The notes under the pieces were generated by a model. That model was given only the letters and a program-made list of their open reading frames with translations. It was not told where the DNA came from and did no database searches. From positions 62,001 to 126,000 of the forward strand of contig JAPEVC010000067.1 of the NCBI GenBank assembly GCA_027946555.1: a DNA stretch of 64,000 bases. The letters are read 5' to 3'. The position numbers and the translations under genes were made by a program. The stretch comes from Gnomoniopsis sp. IMI 355080. Lineage: Eukaryota > Ascomycota > Sordariomycetes > Diaporthales > Gnomoniaceae. Positions within the stretch are counted from its first letter, which is position 1. The number at the start of each line of letters is the position of its first letter. Shown piece after piece: positions 44,445 to 56,800 of this stretch.

Positions 44445-47400
44445 TTACTCCTTGCCATTGAGGTATGGAAGCGCCTCATCAATGCACCTGTGGAGTTCCG
44501 CAACCTGGAAGTTGAAGTCAGTATCATTGCTCATTGAAATAACAAGTCGAAGTGTGGCGGGGAAAGTACTCACATCTGGTGGCACAGGCATGCTCAAATG
44601 GTCCGCCTCAGCAACCAAGATCTTCATCTTGTCACCCACAAACCGATCCCACCCATTGGGACCAAGATCTCCCTCCTTCTTACTCGGCACCGCCCAAGCA
44701 ACCGGTCCCAGACTCGGGTCCATCATAAAGTTCTCACCGCTCTCTGTCCGTACATTCAGCATCGCCATCATGCCCAGCACCTTCTGGTCGCTCTTCGCCC
44801 TCTCCACCAAGCCCCTGCGGCCCCAAACAATCACCACACGCTCCGGTCGATCAGCCTCGGCCATCGGCGGCGGGTCATAGTGGCACACGGCGCGCACAAT
44901 CTGGCGCTGATGCTGCTGGGCAAACTGGCTGGCCATGGAGCTCGTCCAGAAAGACCGCTTATCCGGCGGTGAGAGACGCATTAGTACAGCCAATCCTTGC
45001 TCCGGCACCGAGTCGATGGTGTCGATCATGGACCGCGGGCAGCACATGTCGATCAGCAATAGACCCTGCAACCGCTTGCCCTTGGCGGCCAGCTGGCGCG
45101 CGACCTCGTAGCTAATGGTGGCACCGCCCGAGTAGCCTCCGATAAGGTACGGACCGTTAGGGCGGTGCTTGAGGATAGCATCAACGACAAGGCCGGCCAG
45201 ACCAGGGATACCGGTCTTGCGGGAGAGCTTGCCGGGGCAGCGGAGGAAAGGTGACTCGATGGCGTACACAGGCAGGCCGCTGGGGAAGGGAGGCAGGTGG
45301 ATGTAGGTGGCGGCAGTGCCGGAGCCATCAGGGATGAGGAACAATGGTGTCTCTTTGGAGGTGGGCTTGCCTTGCATGAGCACGATCTTGGCTTTGGGGA
45401 TGGTAGTGTAGTCGATAGTCTCCGGGTCTTCCTCTTCAAACTTGAAGACGGACATATCCTTGACGAGCGAAGCTGGGTCAGCGCCGGCAGGGAGCTGTGC
45501 CTTGATTTCTGCGGGGAGGTTCTTCATCATGGCTTCGAGAGGGTTGGCAGCGGCGGCGGGCTTGGGCGCGGCCTTGGGCGCGGTCTTCTTGACGGGAGCT
45601 GGGGCGACCTTCTTCTCCACCACGGGAGCAACCTTCTTCTCAACAACAGGTGCAGGGGCGACCTTCTTCGCCTTGGGCTCAGGCACAGGCGCAGGGGCAG
45701 GCTCATCGGCGTCGGTGACATCAGTGTCATCGCCAACCTCATCGCCGCTGGAGCTTCCGACCGAGCTGGCAGCTTCTACACCGGCAAATTCGGCGCGAAG
45801 GTCACCCACTGTAGGGAATTCGAAGACAAATGTTGGTGGAATCTCGACGCCCGTCTCCTGGTTCACAGTGCCGCAGATCTGGATTGCCATGATGGAGTCC
45901 ACACCCAGCTCGGTGAAGACCACCTCGTCAGTGAGCTCGTCGAGAGGCGTGCCTGTTTCATTGGCGATGGCGCCGAGGAATGTGTCAAGGACATTCTTGC
46001 CGCTAACGCTGTTCTTGGGTGCGGCCGGAGTGGTGCTGTCGAGAGACTCAATGTCCTGCTCATCAGGATCGTCAACGTCCTCGTCAGCCACCATCTCATA
46101 GTCATCCTCTTCCTCTTCTTCCTCGTCCTGATCCTCGCCCTCGGCATCATCAGCGCTGGGAGCGGAAATGACGTCCTTGAACTCCTCACGCAGCGCGCCA
46201 ATGGTCGGGAACTCAAGGCCCCATGTAGCCGAGATATCGTACCCGGTGGCGCTCTTCACGCTGGCGGAGATTTGGATTGCCATGATGGAGTCGATGCCAA
46301 TCTCGCCCAGAACGGCGTCATCGGTCAGCTCATCGATAGCGGTGCCAGTCTCGGAAGAAATTGCAGCTAGCAGCGTATCCAGGACACTGACTTCGGCACC
46401 AGCGGCCTTCTTGGGCTTGGTGACCTTCTCCTTCTTGGGCTTGGGCGCAGCCGCCTTCTTGACTGGTGCTGGAGCGGCAGCCTTGGGAGCGGCAGCCTTG
46501 GGAGCCACAGCCTTGGCCGCGGGCTTCGAAGCCGCAGCAGGCGCGGCGTTGACCTTTCCAATGGCCCGCTCGAGCGTAGCGTACTCCACCTCATGGAACT
46601 TGAGGTTCTCGCAGCGCATCACTAGCCTGTTGCCCGCAACGATATCGAAGACGAACACGTCGCAGACAAATGCATCACTGTCGTTCTTCGTCACACGCAC
46701 ATACGAGTGGTACTTACCGCCCGCCTTCAGCGCCGCAGTCTGCTCACTCTTGTCAAACCCGCCCATCATGAACATGCGTCCTTCAGGTCGAGTAGGATTG
46801 ACGTTGGCCACGAAGCCAGCCAAATGCACCAGGCTATCACTCCAGTATGGGGAGCTCTCTGCGTTTGCATCCGCCGGGTCAGCCTGAAGCGTGACCTCGG
46901 CGACGGCCTCGCGGAAGTCGGCCGAAACGTATGCCTCCTGAAGGCCCTTGTATGGCCCAGCATATTTGACGGTGTTGCTGAAGAGGCTGTAGAAGATGCT
47001 CGGCTTGAAACGGTGTCCGTCACCCTCCTTAGCAGCGCGAATGACATCGGCTAGGCGCGCGTGCACAAAGTAGCTCGTCTTGTCCCACTCAGACTGCAGA
47101 CTCTTATTGTCGACGACAGCGAAGCGGCAGCTACCAAGGTCGTACGACATGGCGCCGTTGGACACCTTGAATGTTGCAGTGAGGCTCTTCTCGTTAGGCA
47201 TGGTGATGGTGGTGAGGATCTCGGCCTTGGACTCGCCAGTGGGCATGCTGAACGGGCGGTTGAACGAAGGGGAGAGCAGCGCAAGATCAACGTTCTTCTT
47301 TCCAAGAGCGGCGAGAACGTATTGAGCGCCTTCCATACCCATCTCGCAGAACACTCCGCCAGGACATACAGGAACGTCGCGAAGGCGGTGGCCAAGGATA

Positions 47401-50400
47401 GCGGCGCTGAGGGCCGGGTCGGAGGCGAGCGATTTGAAAGTAACGGATACCTTGGGGGAGAGTGTCTTGGATACAACATAGTGAAGAACCGCGGAGATGG
47501 GCCTCTCTTGGACCGCAGCTGGAGCAGCAGCCGGAGGAGCAGCAGCAACAGCAGGAGCAGCCACTGGAGCTTCTCTGGGCTCAGTCCACTTGAGCCAGTA
47601 GTCCTTGACATCCCAATTGTATGCTGGCAAGCTGGGGATATGCTTGAGCTGGCCACGGGTCACAGCGGGCTCGTGCACAGCAACCCAGTCAATCTCCACT
47701 CCAGCCTTGTACAGGGTGGCAAGAGACTTGCTTACGCCGCTCCAGCTCTTCTCCTTGAGACTCTCTAGTGTTGAGGCGATCCTCTCGACGGGCACATCCA
47801 ACGTCGCCTGTGCAAAGCTGCCCAGCACACGACTGGGACCGACCTCGAGGAACACAGGATTCTTGAATTTCTCGCTTGCAGCCCGTAAAGCGCCCGCGAA
47901 GTTGACCCGCTCGCGCGTCTGGCGCATCAGGTACATCTCGGCGATCATACCGCTCTTGTCAACGACCTCGGCAGCCAGCGTGCTGACAATCGGCACCTTG
48001 GGAGCGCTGTACACAACGCCACGTGCCAGTGCCGCAAAGTCGTCTAGCACAGGGTCGACCTGCACCGAGTGGAACCCGTACGGCACACTAAGCTCCTTAG
48101 AACGAATGGCACCGCCTTCGGCCGCTTCGAGGGCTTGCTTGAGAGTAGCGATCTCGTCAGCCGCGCCAGAAACGACCGTTGCCTTGGGGCTGTTGACACA
48201 CGCGACCTCGCAGCTTGACAGAGTAGACAAGTACGACTCAACCTTCTCGACGGGCGCAAAGACGCTCAGCATCGTGCATGCGCCGGGAACGCAGCGCTCG
48301 AGCACAAGCTGTGCACGCTTACCGACGAGGAAGAGCACATCAGTGAGAGAAAGGACGCCTGCGACGTGCAGTGCTGCGTACTCGCCGAGTGAGTGGCCCA
48401 TGACTGCGGCAGGTTCAACGCCGGCGGAACGCCAGAAGGCGGCGAGGGCAATTTCCAGGGCAACCACGGCAAGTTGCGTCTGGGCGGTGTCCTTGGTCGA
48501 CATGTCCACGCTGGTGTCGGTGATAATGTCCAAAAACTCCGGGAAGTTGTTTTGCTTGCAGATGGACACAGCAAGGTCGAGAATATTGCGGAATGCTGGG
48601 CTGGTCTCGTACAGCTCAGCTCCCATGCCGGCGTAGTGCGAACCTTGGCCAGTAAACATGAACACCACAGGGGCAGGGGTGATCTTGTCCTCCTTCTTGT
48701 CAGCTTTGATGTCAGCATCTAGCTTGGCGACCACCTCCTTGATGGATGAGGCGGAGAAAGACGTGCGGATAGGATAGTGAATTCGGCGGGCTGTGAGCGT
48801 ATAGGCCAGATCCTCGACACGGTGGTCGTCCATACTGGCTCGCAGGAAGTTGAGAAGGCGCTTCTTGTTCTCGGTGTGTGAGAGCGGAGTTTTGGCAGAG
48901 AGGACAACGGTGTGAGCGGAGCGTGAATCCGCAGCCTTGGGGGCGGGCCGAACAGCATCCTCGATGAGGAGGCACGAGTTGCCTCCCGAGGCATCGAAGT
49001 TGTTAATGACAATACGACGGCGCTTATCAGGGTTGTACTTAAACTCAACCCGTTGGCTGGGAATGTCGATCATCAACGCCTTGAGATCCGGGAACTTGGG
49101 GTTCAATTTGTGCGGCATGTTGGCTACGGGAGGGAGAAATTCCTCTTGCAGCATCAACACGCACTTGAGTAGTGAGGCGATACCAGCGGCGGCCTCGGTG
49201 TGGCCAATGTTGGCCTTGACGGCGCCAACACGCAAAGGCACCTTGTCGCCTTTTGCGCGCACAAAGGTGTTGGACACAGCCGTCATCTCGGCCAAGTCCC
49301 CAACCTGGGTACCAGTACCATGCATTTCCACGTAGTTAATCTCTTCAGGGGCGACCTGGGCTTTGCGGAGGACTTTCCGGAACAGCCGCTCCTGCGAACC
49401 GGCCTCAGACGTTGTAATGGACTTGGCGTTGCCTGCGTGGTTGCGGCCCGAGGCAGATATGACAGCAAGGATTGTGTCATTGGCGGCAATAGCATCCTCG
49501 ACGCGCTTCAGGACGACACAGCCGGAGAAATCACCACGGCAGTATCCATCAGCGTCGTCACGGTATGTTTTGCAGTTGCCCGTGGTGCTGAGTACGCCAG
49601 CTCGAGACAGCGCAGAGAAAGTGTGAGGCGAGCTCATGATGGTGCTGCCACCAGCAACGGCCATGTCAACTTCGCGGGCGATGAGTTGCTGGCACGCCAT
49701 CGTGATGGCAGAAGCAGACGATGCACAAGCGCTGTCAATCTGGTAAGTAGGACCTTCCCATTTGAAGTGGAAGTTCACCCGCCCAGGCCCAAACGCCTTC
49801 TGCATGCCCTGCATATTGTACGCATCACAACCCAACTGATGCGAGTTCGCCCGCCAGTCATCCACGCTCTGGCCAAAAAAGGCTCCGATACGGTTGGGAT
49901 CCGTGACTCTTGTCCGTCCTGCGCTGTACCCAGCCATCTCCAGAGCTTCGTACGTCGCCATGAGCCAAAGGCGATGGCATGGCTCCATCAGCAGGGCCTC
50001 ACGTTGTGAGATGTTAAAGAATCGCGCATCAAAGACGCCAGGCTTGTCGATAAAGCAGCCATAGCGTGAGTTGGTCGTGCAGCGACCCTTGTGCGATGCG
50101 CTGAAGAACTCATTTATGTCCCATCGGTCTGCGGGGATTTCCTTGTGCACATCCTGGCCTGTGATAACGATGCGCCAAAAGTCCGACATATCGTCGGCTG
50201 AGGGCGCTCGACCAGCCATGCCGACGATGGCAATCTTGTCGGAAAGGACAGAGGGTGACGTCGGAATGGAGAGCGGGGCTTTGTGCTCGTAGGAAACGGT
50301 GACGGTTTTGCCGGCCGCTTTAAACTGGTCGCGCACAAAATTGTCGTGCGGGCTAGGTCCGATGACATTGAGCGTGACTTCCGTAGCCGACACCTTGGCA

Positions 50401-51417
50401 ACGCGAGCTTTCACTTCGTCGACAATGTTGAAAGGCTTGCAAAGAATAGCCTCGCAAGCTGCGCGGACAGTGGCCCTCCAGGTGCCGTCACCGAGAGGGA
50501 GGTCCAGAAGAGCAGAGTCACCCACAACGCTGTCGAGCTCGGCGTCGGTGAGGTTGAGGGAGTGGTGCAGGGCGTGGATGGCCATCTCCTGCTTGGTAAG
50601 GTTCTTAATGGCTGGGCACTGCTTCAGGACCTTCTCCAGCACGGAAGGGGGGCCAATGATAGTGCTCCAGCCTTGGCCAATGACAGCTACGCGGACCTTC
50701 TTGACCTCCGGTATTCCCTGTTTCATAGTCAGATAAATGAACTGAAATGAAGTATTGTGATATCAAGGCATGATGACGGACGTACCATGCTCCGCTGGAA
50801 GTTATCCAGGGAAAACTTCAGCTTGTCAGCAGCAATGCCAACCAGCGTCCATCCCCAATTTGCTGTGGAAATCTCAGTCGCCCGCGAGCGATAGTATGAG
50901 AAAACCTCCATTCTACACAAGACACGCGTCATTTCCAGACTAGCCTCGTACAGACTGTCGAAGTCGGTGGCAACGTCCAACGCAGCTGTGTTGAGGAGGC
51001 CACCGCAAATTGGGACCGTTTCAGCATCATTGATGAGTGTGGGCTCCCGCTTGACAGCCCTTAGAAGATCCCATGTCAGCAAAATAGTGCCGTTACTTAT
51101 TCGGGAAGGGGAGAATCTCACTGTAGGAGAAGTGCCTGTCTCATGATGAAGACCAACATTCCATGTGACATGCCCACCGGGTCAGGCGTGGTGCGATACT
51201 TGTCTGCGAGCTCTTGGAATGTGTGGAAGACGCCCATGGTATCCCGAAGGGTTGACTCCCAGTGGGTCATCTGCTCTTTGAGAATGGCCACATTGTCCGC
51301 CAAAAAAGACGCCAACCATGGCTGGGTCTCGGCTTGCTTGTAGAGATAGTCGATGCCCTGCACGAAGGGATCGTTCTGGTCTCCCACAAGGAAAACCGTC
51401 TTGGTAGTGGACCCCAT
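44445..51417 (-). CDS. Non-reducing polyketide synthase (SAT-KS-AT-PT-ACP-ACP-TE)
   Basis: Four exons (51417-51122, 51059-50786, 50717-44574, 44504-44445), 2257 residues. The first two encode the SAT domain that accepts a starter chain; its nucleophile is Cys117 in the variant motif VPICGGLL. KS has DSACASS (Cys521), EMHGTGT (His656) and ANIGHTE (His696). AT has GHSLGEY (Ser966). PT has the base His1300 in GHRLRDVPV and Asp1484 in YWSDSLVHL. Two carrier domains have GIDSIMAI (Ser1667) and GVDSIMAI (Ser1798). The thioesterase has GGYSGGA (Ser2053) and His2230 in ADHLSMP. Linkers are Ala/Pro/Lys-rich and very acidic. It should take a reduced starter from the divergent HR-PKS, extend, fold and aromatise it, and release it. 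The 69 bp last intron joins VPPD to VAELH. Confidence 0.93.
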
Positions 51418-51717
51418 TGTGAACGGCCGTAGACGTGAACGAATTGTTTTCTTCGAGGGAGGGACTGGTCTAGGGGTATTCGAAGGACATGGGGTTGGGC
51501 GACGGAGACGAAGGGGAGGGAGAGAGAGAAAGATCGTGTGGTGGACCAAAAGGCAAGATGGAACAGGTGGTGAGATTCCACGAGCAAGTCTTAAAGAATA
51601 TTTTCCATCAACACCAACAGCCAAGGGATATGCTCCCATAAGGTGTCACTGACCATCATAACCCACCTTGCAAGGTATCGATACCATCAAGCCATCTCGG
51701 GCATCTTGCACTGCGTC

Positions 51718-51725
51718 CGGGACAT
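51718..51725 (+). promoter_or_regulatory. CGGGACAT site 1
   Basis: 301 bp upstream of the NR-PKS ATG. Forms a 9 bp inverted pair with site 2 (CGGGACATC and GATGTCCCG). Confidence 0.55.
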
Positions 51726-51758
51726 CGATATCAGACCTTCTGGATGATTACCACACAG

Positions 51759-51766
51759 ATGTCCCG
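51759..51766 (-). promoter_or_regulatory. CGGGACAT site 2
   Basis: Reads ATGTCCCG on the plus strand. Together with site 3 it shares the 13 bp CAGATGTCCCGAA. Confidence 0.55.
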
Positions 51767-51977
51767 AAACGGCTGGCGGGTATCGGGCGGGTATTGGGAT
51801 GGGTAAAGAGAAACAGGAAGCTCACGGCCTAGCTGTCACTGCTCGGGTTATTCGCTTGTCGGGTGGCTAGCTCAAAACAGCTTATCATAATAGGTAGCCA
51901 GGGCCATGTGCTGTGGATGCAGTATTTGGGAAAGAATTCGGACAGTCTGCAGAGAGAGAATGCTCGCAACATTCCAG

Positions 51978-51985
51978 ATGTCCCG
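51978..51985 (-). promoter_or_regulatory. CGGGACAT site 3
   Basis: ATGTCCCG on the plus strand, 561 bp upstream of the NR-PKS ATG, inside the same 13 bp block as site 2. Confidence 0.55.
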
Positions 51986-53298
51986 AATAGTCCGTATCAA
52001 CATCTCGGGACTTCTCGATATGCAGCTGAGGATGATGTAACGCCCGAGCAGGAAGCCCTGAGTGACTGGGAGGCCAGGCAATAAGCTCAGCTTCCTGTAA
52101 GGGAACCCTGGGAACCTTATCGACGTAGAATACAGACACAAGGCATAGAGATGTATCTTCTGGACCCTCCAGGCCATGCGGAATGGGGTGTTCTATAGGT
52201 GTGGATCCCCGGGCCGCGTTGGATGCAGCTAGAGGATATAGGTATGTCGCTGGGGTCTTGCTGGGCCTACCTCTCTTAAACTTTGGCGCATTTGCGTCGC
52301 TTAAATGCGAGGCGCCGTCGATCAAAGCGCTTATTGCCATGCAAGTGGTTGTATGGGAGAAGCAATGGGTGCGCACTGATGGGGCGGCAAAAGTAGCCAC
52401 GCAAGATCCACTCTCTCCGCCCACTCGGACGGGGACTGGCTTCGAATGCAGGCACAGCTGGAACTCAACGGTCGAATCAATGGCTACGCCTCGAGTCAAC
52501 TGCATCGCCGGCGTGGGTAAGCAGATGCTTCATCCGGAAACTCTTGTCGCCCCCGCGGAGCCCTATCTAGCAGCTCGCAACCCTTTCGCCTCTCGAACGT
52601 GGTCGCGCACGGGGACAGGTTGCATGGTCGGCTTCGTTGCAGAGCTTCGAGAAGGACCCTGCAGTTGCGCAACAATCAATCTAATCAGAGTTGTCACTTC
52701 ACAATCGCGGCTCTGCTGGTAAGTATTGGACGAACAGGGCTATGTGCGGACCCGCTAGACGTGTAGTGATACCGAGAAGGTGATGCGATGTCTGTCTCTC
52801 TGACTTTTCGGCTGGCGAGCTTGTACTTAGCAGCTCATTCGAGAGAACGCTTTGTGCTTTAGCAGAGCAAGTCTAGACGCGGGGAGGTCTGTCGTGTGCT
52901 GTCGAACCACGGTGGCAGTACAACAAAATAGACTAGGTGATGGTGTCGTTGTGGGGGAAACAGTGACGGTGTTGTTGTTGTTGCGAGGGGATTGACCAGG
53001 ATGCTCAATATCCCAGCATCCCTGCTCTGATATCAACAGGGATGGTTCTTGTGCCACACACCATGGGTGTGTCTTTAGTTGGGCAAAAATAATACCCCGG
53101 ACAACACCATCTCCACACGTCGCGACCCCATACTCACTGCCCCTGTCGACCCAACATACTATGTAGCACGCACACATTCTCCGATCTACCGAGTTGTGGA
53201 TCTCGGGGGGGCTGCCTGAACGAAACCTCCGACGAGATAATCCCAAGAGGGTAGGTCCACCGTCTGGGGAGCCACAACTTTCAGGGCTCATCAAGTAG

Positions 53299-53306
53299 CG
53301 GGACAT
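53299..53306 (+). promoter_or_regulatory. CGGGACAT site 4
   Basis: 542 bp upstream of the HR-PKS ATG, extended match GCGGGACATG. Confidence 0.55.
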
Positions 53307-53337
53307 GGACCAAAATATCATTTCGGGCTTCGAAGCT

Positions 53338-53345
53338 CGGGACAT
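53338..53345 (+). promoter_or_regulatory. CGGGACAT site 5
   Basis: 503 bp upstream of the HR-PKS ATG, in direct orientation to site 4 at a 39 bp step, extended match TCGGGACATG. Confidence 0.55.
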
Positions 53346-53847
53346 GTAGTAGGAAACCCAATGTTCTGGCGTGATACCGCTGACAAGTCAATCCGGGTTG
53401 GAGGGAGGAAGAGCCGTCTATGCTCGCCTCTGGCCAATTTGGACGGCTTCTGGTCGGTTGGGTGAGGTAAAGGGTGCATATGGGCAACGGGGCCACAGCT
53501 TTTTGTCGAAAGAAGGAATTATAGAAATAGCTTCAACACCCTCCATCCGGCCGAGTTAGTGTTGTTGTTGCCTCTCCAATGTTCTTGTGAAAGCATTCCT
53601 TCAGCCTCACCTCCCGCGTCCTTTGGTACACAGCCTCGTCCTCCAACCCGCCTTCTCACGTCTCATCTTTGGTAGCGCAAAGCACGTCAGAAGAGCTTCT
53701 CGATACGACCAGTTGCCAATCACGCAAGGCCTAGTTTCAACGACACAAGAGCATCCATCACTCTTTTACTCTGCATACTCGCCTCGACAAGACTCGAAAG
53801 CCTGACTCTGCACGTCCAAAAGATTCAATCTCAGAATTATAGCCAAG

Positions 53848-56800
53848 ATGTCGACTACTCCTAACGTCCCCTTGGCCATTGTCGGTCTGTCCTGTCGCCT
53901 TGGTGGAGATGCCACCAACCCGAGCAAGTTTTGGGACATGCTCAAGAACGGTAGAGGTAAGAGATGATCACATTGGAATGAAAGAATGCCTTTTGGACGG
54001 GGGGGGGGGGGTTGGCGTGTTTCCATTTCCACCCTAACCCTGGTCTTGCCTATTATTCACCGGGCAGCGACTGCGTCTTTGAAGTGAAGCCTCTCTTTTT
54101 GAGCATCCCATCGCTAACATTGTCACGCTCACTCTACCAGATGCTCACTCTCCCACTTCCGACCGGTGGAACCCTGATGCCTTCTACCACCCGAACAAGA
54201 GCACTCTCGGCACAGTGCCCACCCCCGGTGGCCACTTCGTCAAGGAAGATGTCTACGCCTTCGATGCCGCCTTCTTCAACCTCCCCGCCTCCGAGGCCGT
54301 CGCCATGGACCCTCGTCAGCGCATGGCCCTTGAGGTCGCCTACGAGTTGTTCGAGTCTGCTGGTATGCCCTTTGAGAAGGTCAAGGGCTCGCAGACCGCT
54401 GTCTACATCGGTGCTGGTCTCTCCGACTACGAGGCTTCTATCCAGCGTGACCCCGAATATGCTCCCAAATACGCCTTGACTGGTGTATCCCACGAGATTC
54501 TCGCAAACCGAATCTCCCACTACTTTGACATTCACGGTCCCTCGATGACCGTCGAAACTGCGTGCTCTTCCTCCCTGGTCGCCATTCACTTGGCTTGCCA
54601 AAGTGTCCGCAACGGTGAGGCCGACATGGCTGTCGCCGGTGGTGTCAACCTGATCCTCAACCCTGAGATGACCATTCAGCTCAGCAACCTGGGCTTCTTG
54701 TCTCCCTTCGGTCACTGCCGCTCCTTTGACAACGATGGTGATGGATACGGACGTGGCGAGGGTTGCGGTCTGATCTTGATCAAGAAGCTTGCCGATGCGG
54801 AGCGTGACGGCGATCCAATCCGGGCCGTCATTCGTGGCTCCGGCATCAACTCCGATGGTTGGACACAGGGTATTACCCTCCCCAGCGTCGACGCCCAGGC
54901 AGCCCTCATCAGGGATGTCTACAAGAACTTCGGCCTTGACATGGAGAGCACCCAGTTCGTCGAGTGCCACGGCACGGGCACCAAGGCTGGTGACCCAGTC
55001 GAAGTCCGCGCCATCCACGAGACTCTCGGTCTCAAGGCCAGCACCAATCGCAAGCTGATTGTTGGTTCCGTCAAGCCCAACATTGGTCACTTGGAGGCTG
55101 GTGCTGCCGTCGCTGGTGTGATCAAGGGCATTCTTGCCATGGAGAACGGCATGATTCCCCCTCAGATCTACCTCAACAAGCTCAACGAGGGTATTCCCTT
55201 TGATGACTGGAACATTCACGTGCCCCAGAAGCTCACCCCTTGGCCCGTTGCCGAGACTAAGCGTATGTCTGTGTCCTCGTTCGCCATGGGTGGCACAAAC
55301 GCCCACGTTATTCTCGAGGGTGTCGACAAGCGCAAGGGTCACCCTCTCTTGACCAACGGCGCTGCCACCACCGGCTCCGTCTTCGGGACCAAGGAGCCGG
55401 TTCTGGACAAGAAGCGCCTCTTCACCTTCAGTGCTTCTGACCAGGCTGGTCTGGAGCGTGTTGGAAAGACGCTGGCCGATCACCTTGACAGCCTTGGCCC
55501 TCTCGCCAGCGACCCGGCTTACATTGCCAACTTGGCATACACTCTAGGCGAGGGTCGATCCAAGCTTAGCTGGAAGACCACCTGCCTTGCTGACAACGGC
55601 TTCGATCTCCGCGAGAAGCTCGAGTCTTTCAAGGGTGCCAACGCCGTCCGCTCCTCTGGCGAGCCCCGCATTGGCTTTGTCTTCACTGGCCAGGGTGCTC
55701 AGTGGGCTGGTATGGGTGCCGAGCTGCTTGAGCGCAAGGCATTTGGCGAGTCCTTCAGGAAGTCCAACGAGTACCTGAAGGAGTGCGGCTGCGAGTGGGA
55801 TGCCATTGAAGAGCTTACTCGCCCAGCTGCCGAGTCTCGCGTTGGTGAGCCCGAGGTCTCGCAGCCCATGTGCAATATCCTCCAAGTCGCCCTCGTCGAT
55901 GAGCTCCGCGCTTGGGGCGTCAACCCCGCCAAGTGTGTTGGCCACTCTTCTGGTGAAGTCGCTGCTGCTTACGCCATTGGTGCTCTGACCCACAAGGATG
56001 CCGTCACCGCTGCCTACTTCCGTGGCCAGGCTTCTGGTCTCATCAAGACCAAGGCTGCCCATCTCAACGGTGGTATGATGGCTGTTGGACTTGGCCGCAA
56101 GGAGGCTGAGAAGTGGATTGCCAAGGTCGATGCGGGCCAGGTCATCGTCGCTTGTGTCAACTCCCCCGAGAGTGTCACCCTCTCCGGTGACATGGCCGGT
56201 CTGAAGCAGTTGCTGCCTCTGCTCGATGAGGAGAAGATCTTCGCCCGTATGCTGAAGGTCGACGTCGCTTACCACTCTCACCACATGAGGGAAGTCATGT
56301 CTGATCTCCTGGGATTCATCAACCACATTGATGGCCAGCAGCCCCTCAAGCAGTCCGCCAAGATGATTTCCTCCGTCACCGGCAGCGAGATCAACCCCGA
56401 GGAGCTGGGTGGCCTTTACTGGGTCAAGAACTTGGTTTCGCCCGTACTCTTCGCTGACGCCCTTTTGGAGCTGGTCACCCCGGCCGACCCTCTCACTAAC
56501 TCTGTCTCCGACAACACCGTCGACCTGCTCATTGAGATCGGACCCCACTCTGCTCTTGGCGGGCCCGTCCAGCAGATCCTCAACGCCGGCGGCATTAAGA
56601 ACGTGGCTTATACCTCAGTTCTTAAGCGCGGCAAGAATGGCGAGGACACTTCTTTCGATCTTGCTGCCGATCTCTTCTGCAAGGGCGCCTCCCTGTCAAT
56701 CATGGGCGTCAATGAGGATGTTGACTGCAAGAAGTTGGTTGACCTTCCCCCTTACCCCTGGAACCACAGCAAGACCTTCCACGCTGAGAGCCGTGTCGAC

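Larger units (their letters stand above)
51418..53847. promoter_or_regulatory. Bidirectional promoter of the NR-PKS / HR-PKS pair
   Basis: The 2430 bp between the two divergent PKS start codons holds no supportable gene; the open frames in it overlap each other on both strands without motifs. It carries five exact copies of CGGGACAT (listed separately) in two groups, one within 0.6 kb of each gene, plus one near copy CGGGACTT at 52006-52013. This arrangement suggests coordinate control of both synthases. Confidence 0.7.

Noticed and set aside
45297..46370. 357-codon plus-strand frame within the NR-PKS
   Set aside because: Antisense to the ACP-linker coding region; low complexity and no domain. 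Same reasoning for 47605-48636 and 49200-50009.
51885..53345. Open frames of 170-206 codons between the two PKS genes
   Set aside because: They overlap on opposite strands, lack motifs and introns, and sit in the promoter. Better explained as chance frames.
54134..55483. 449-codon open frame on the minus strand inside the HR-PKS
   Set aside because: Mirror of a strongly third-position-GC-biased gene; no motifs of its own, and it overlaps the conserved KS coding region. The same holds for 55544-56548, 56696-57682, 58102-59283 and 58541-59929.
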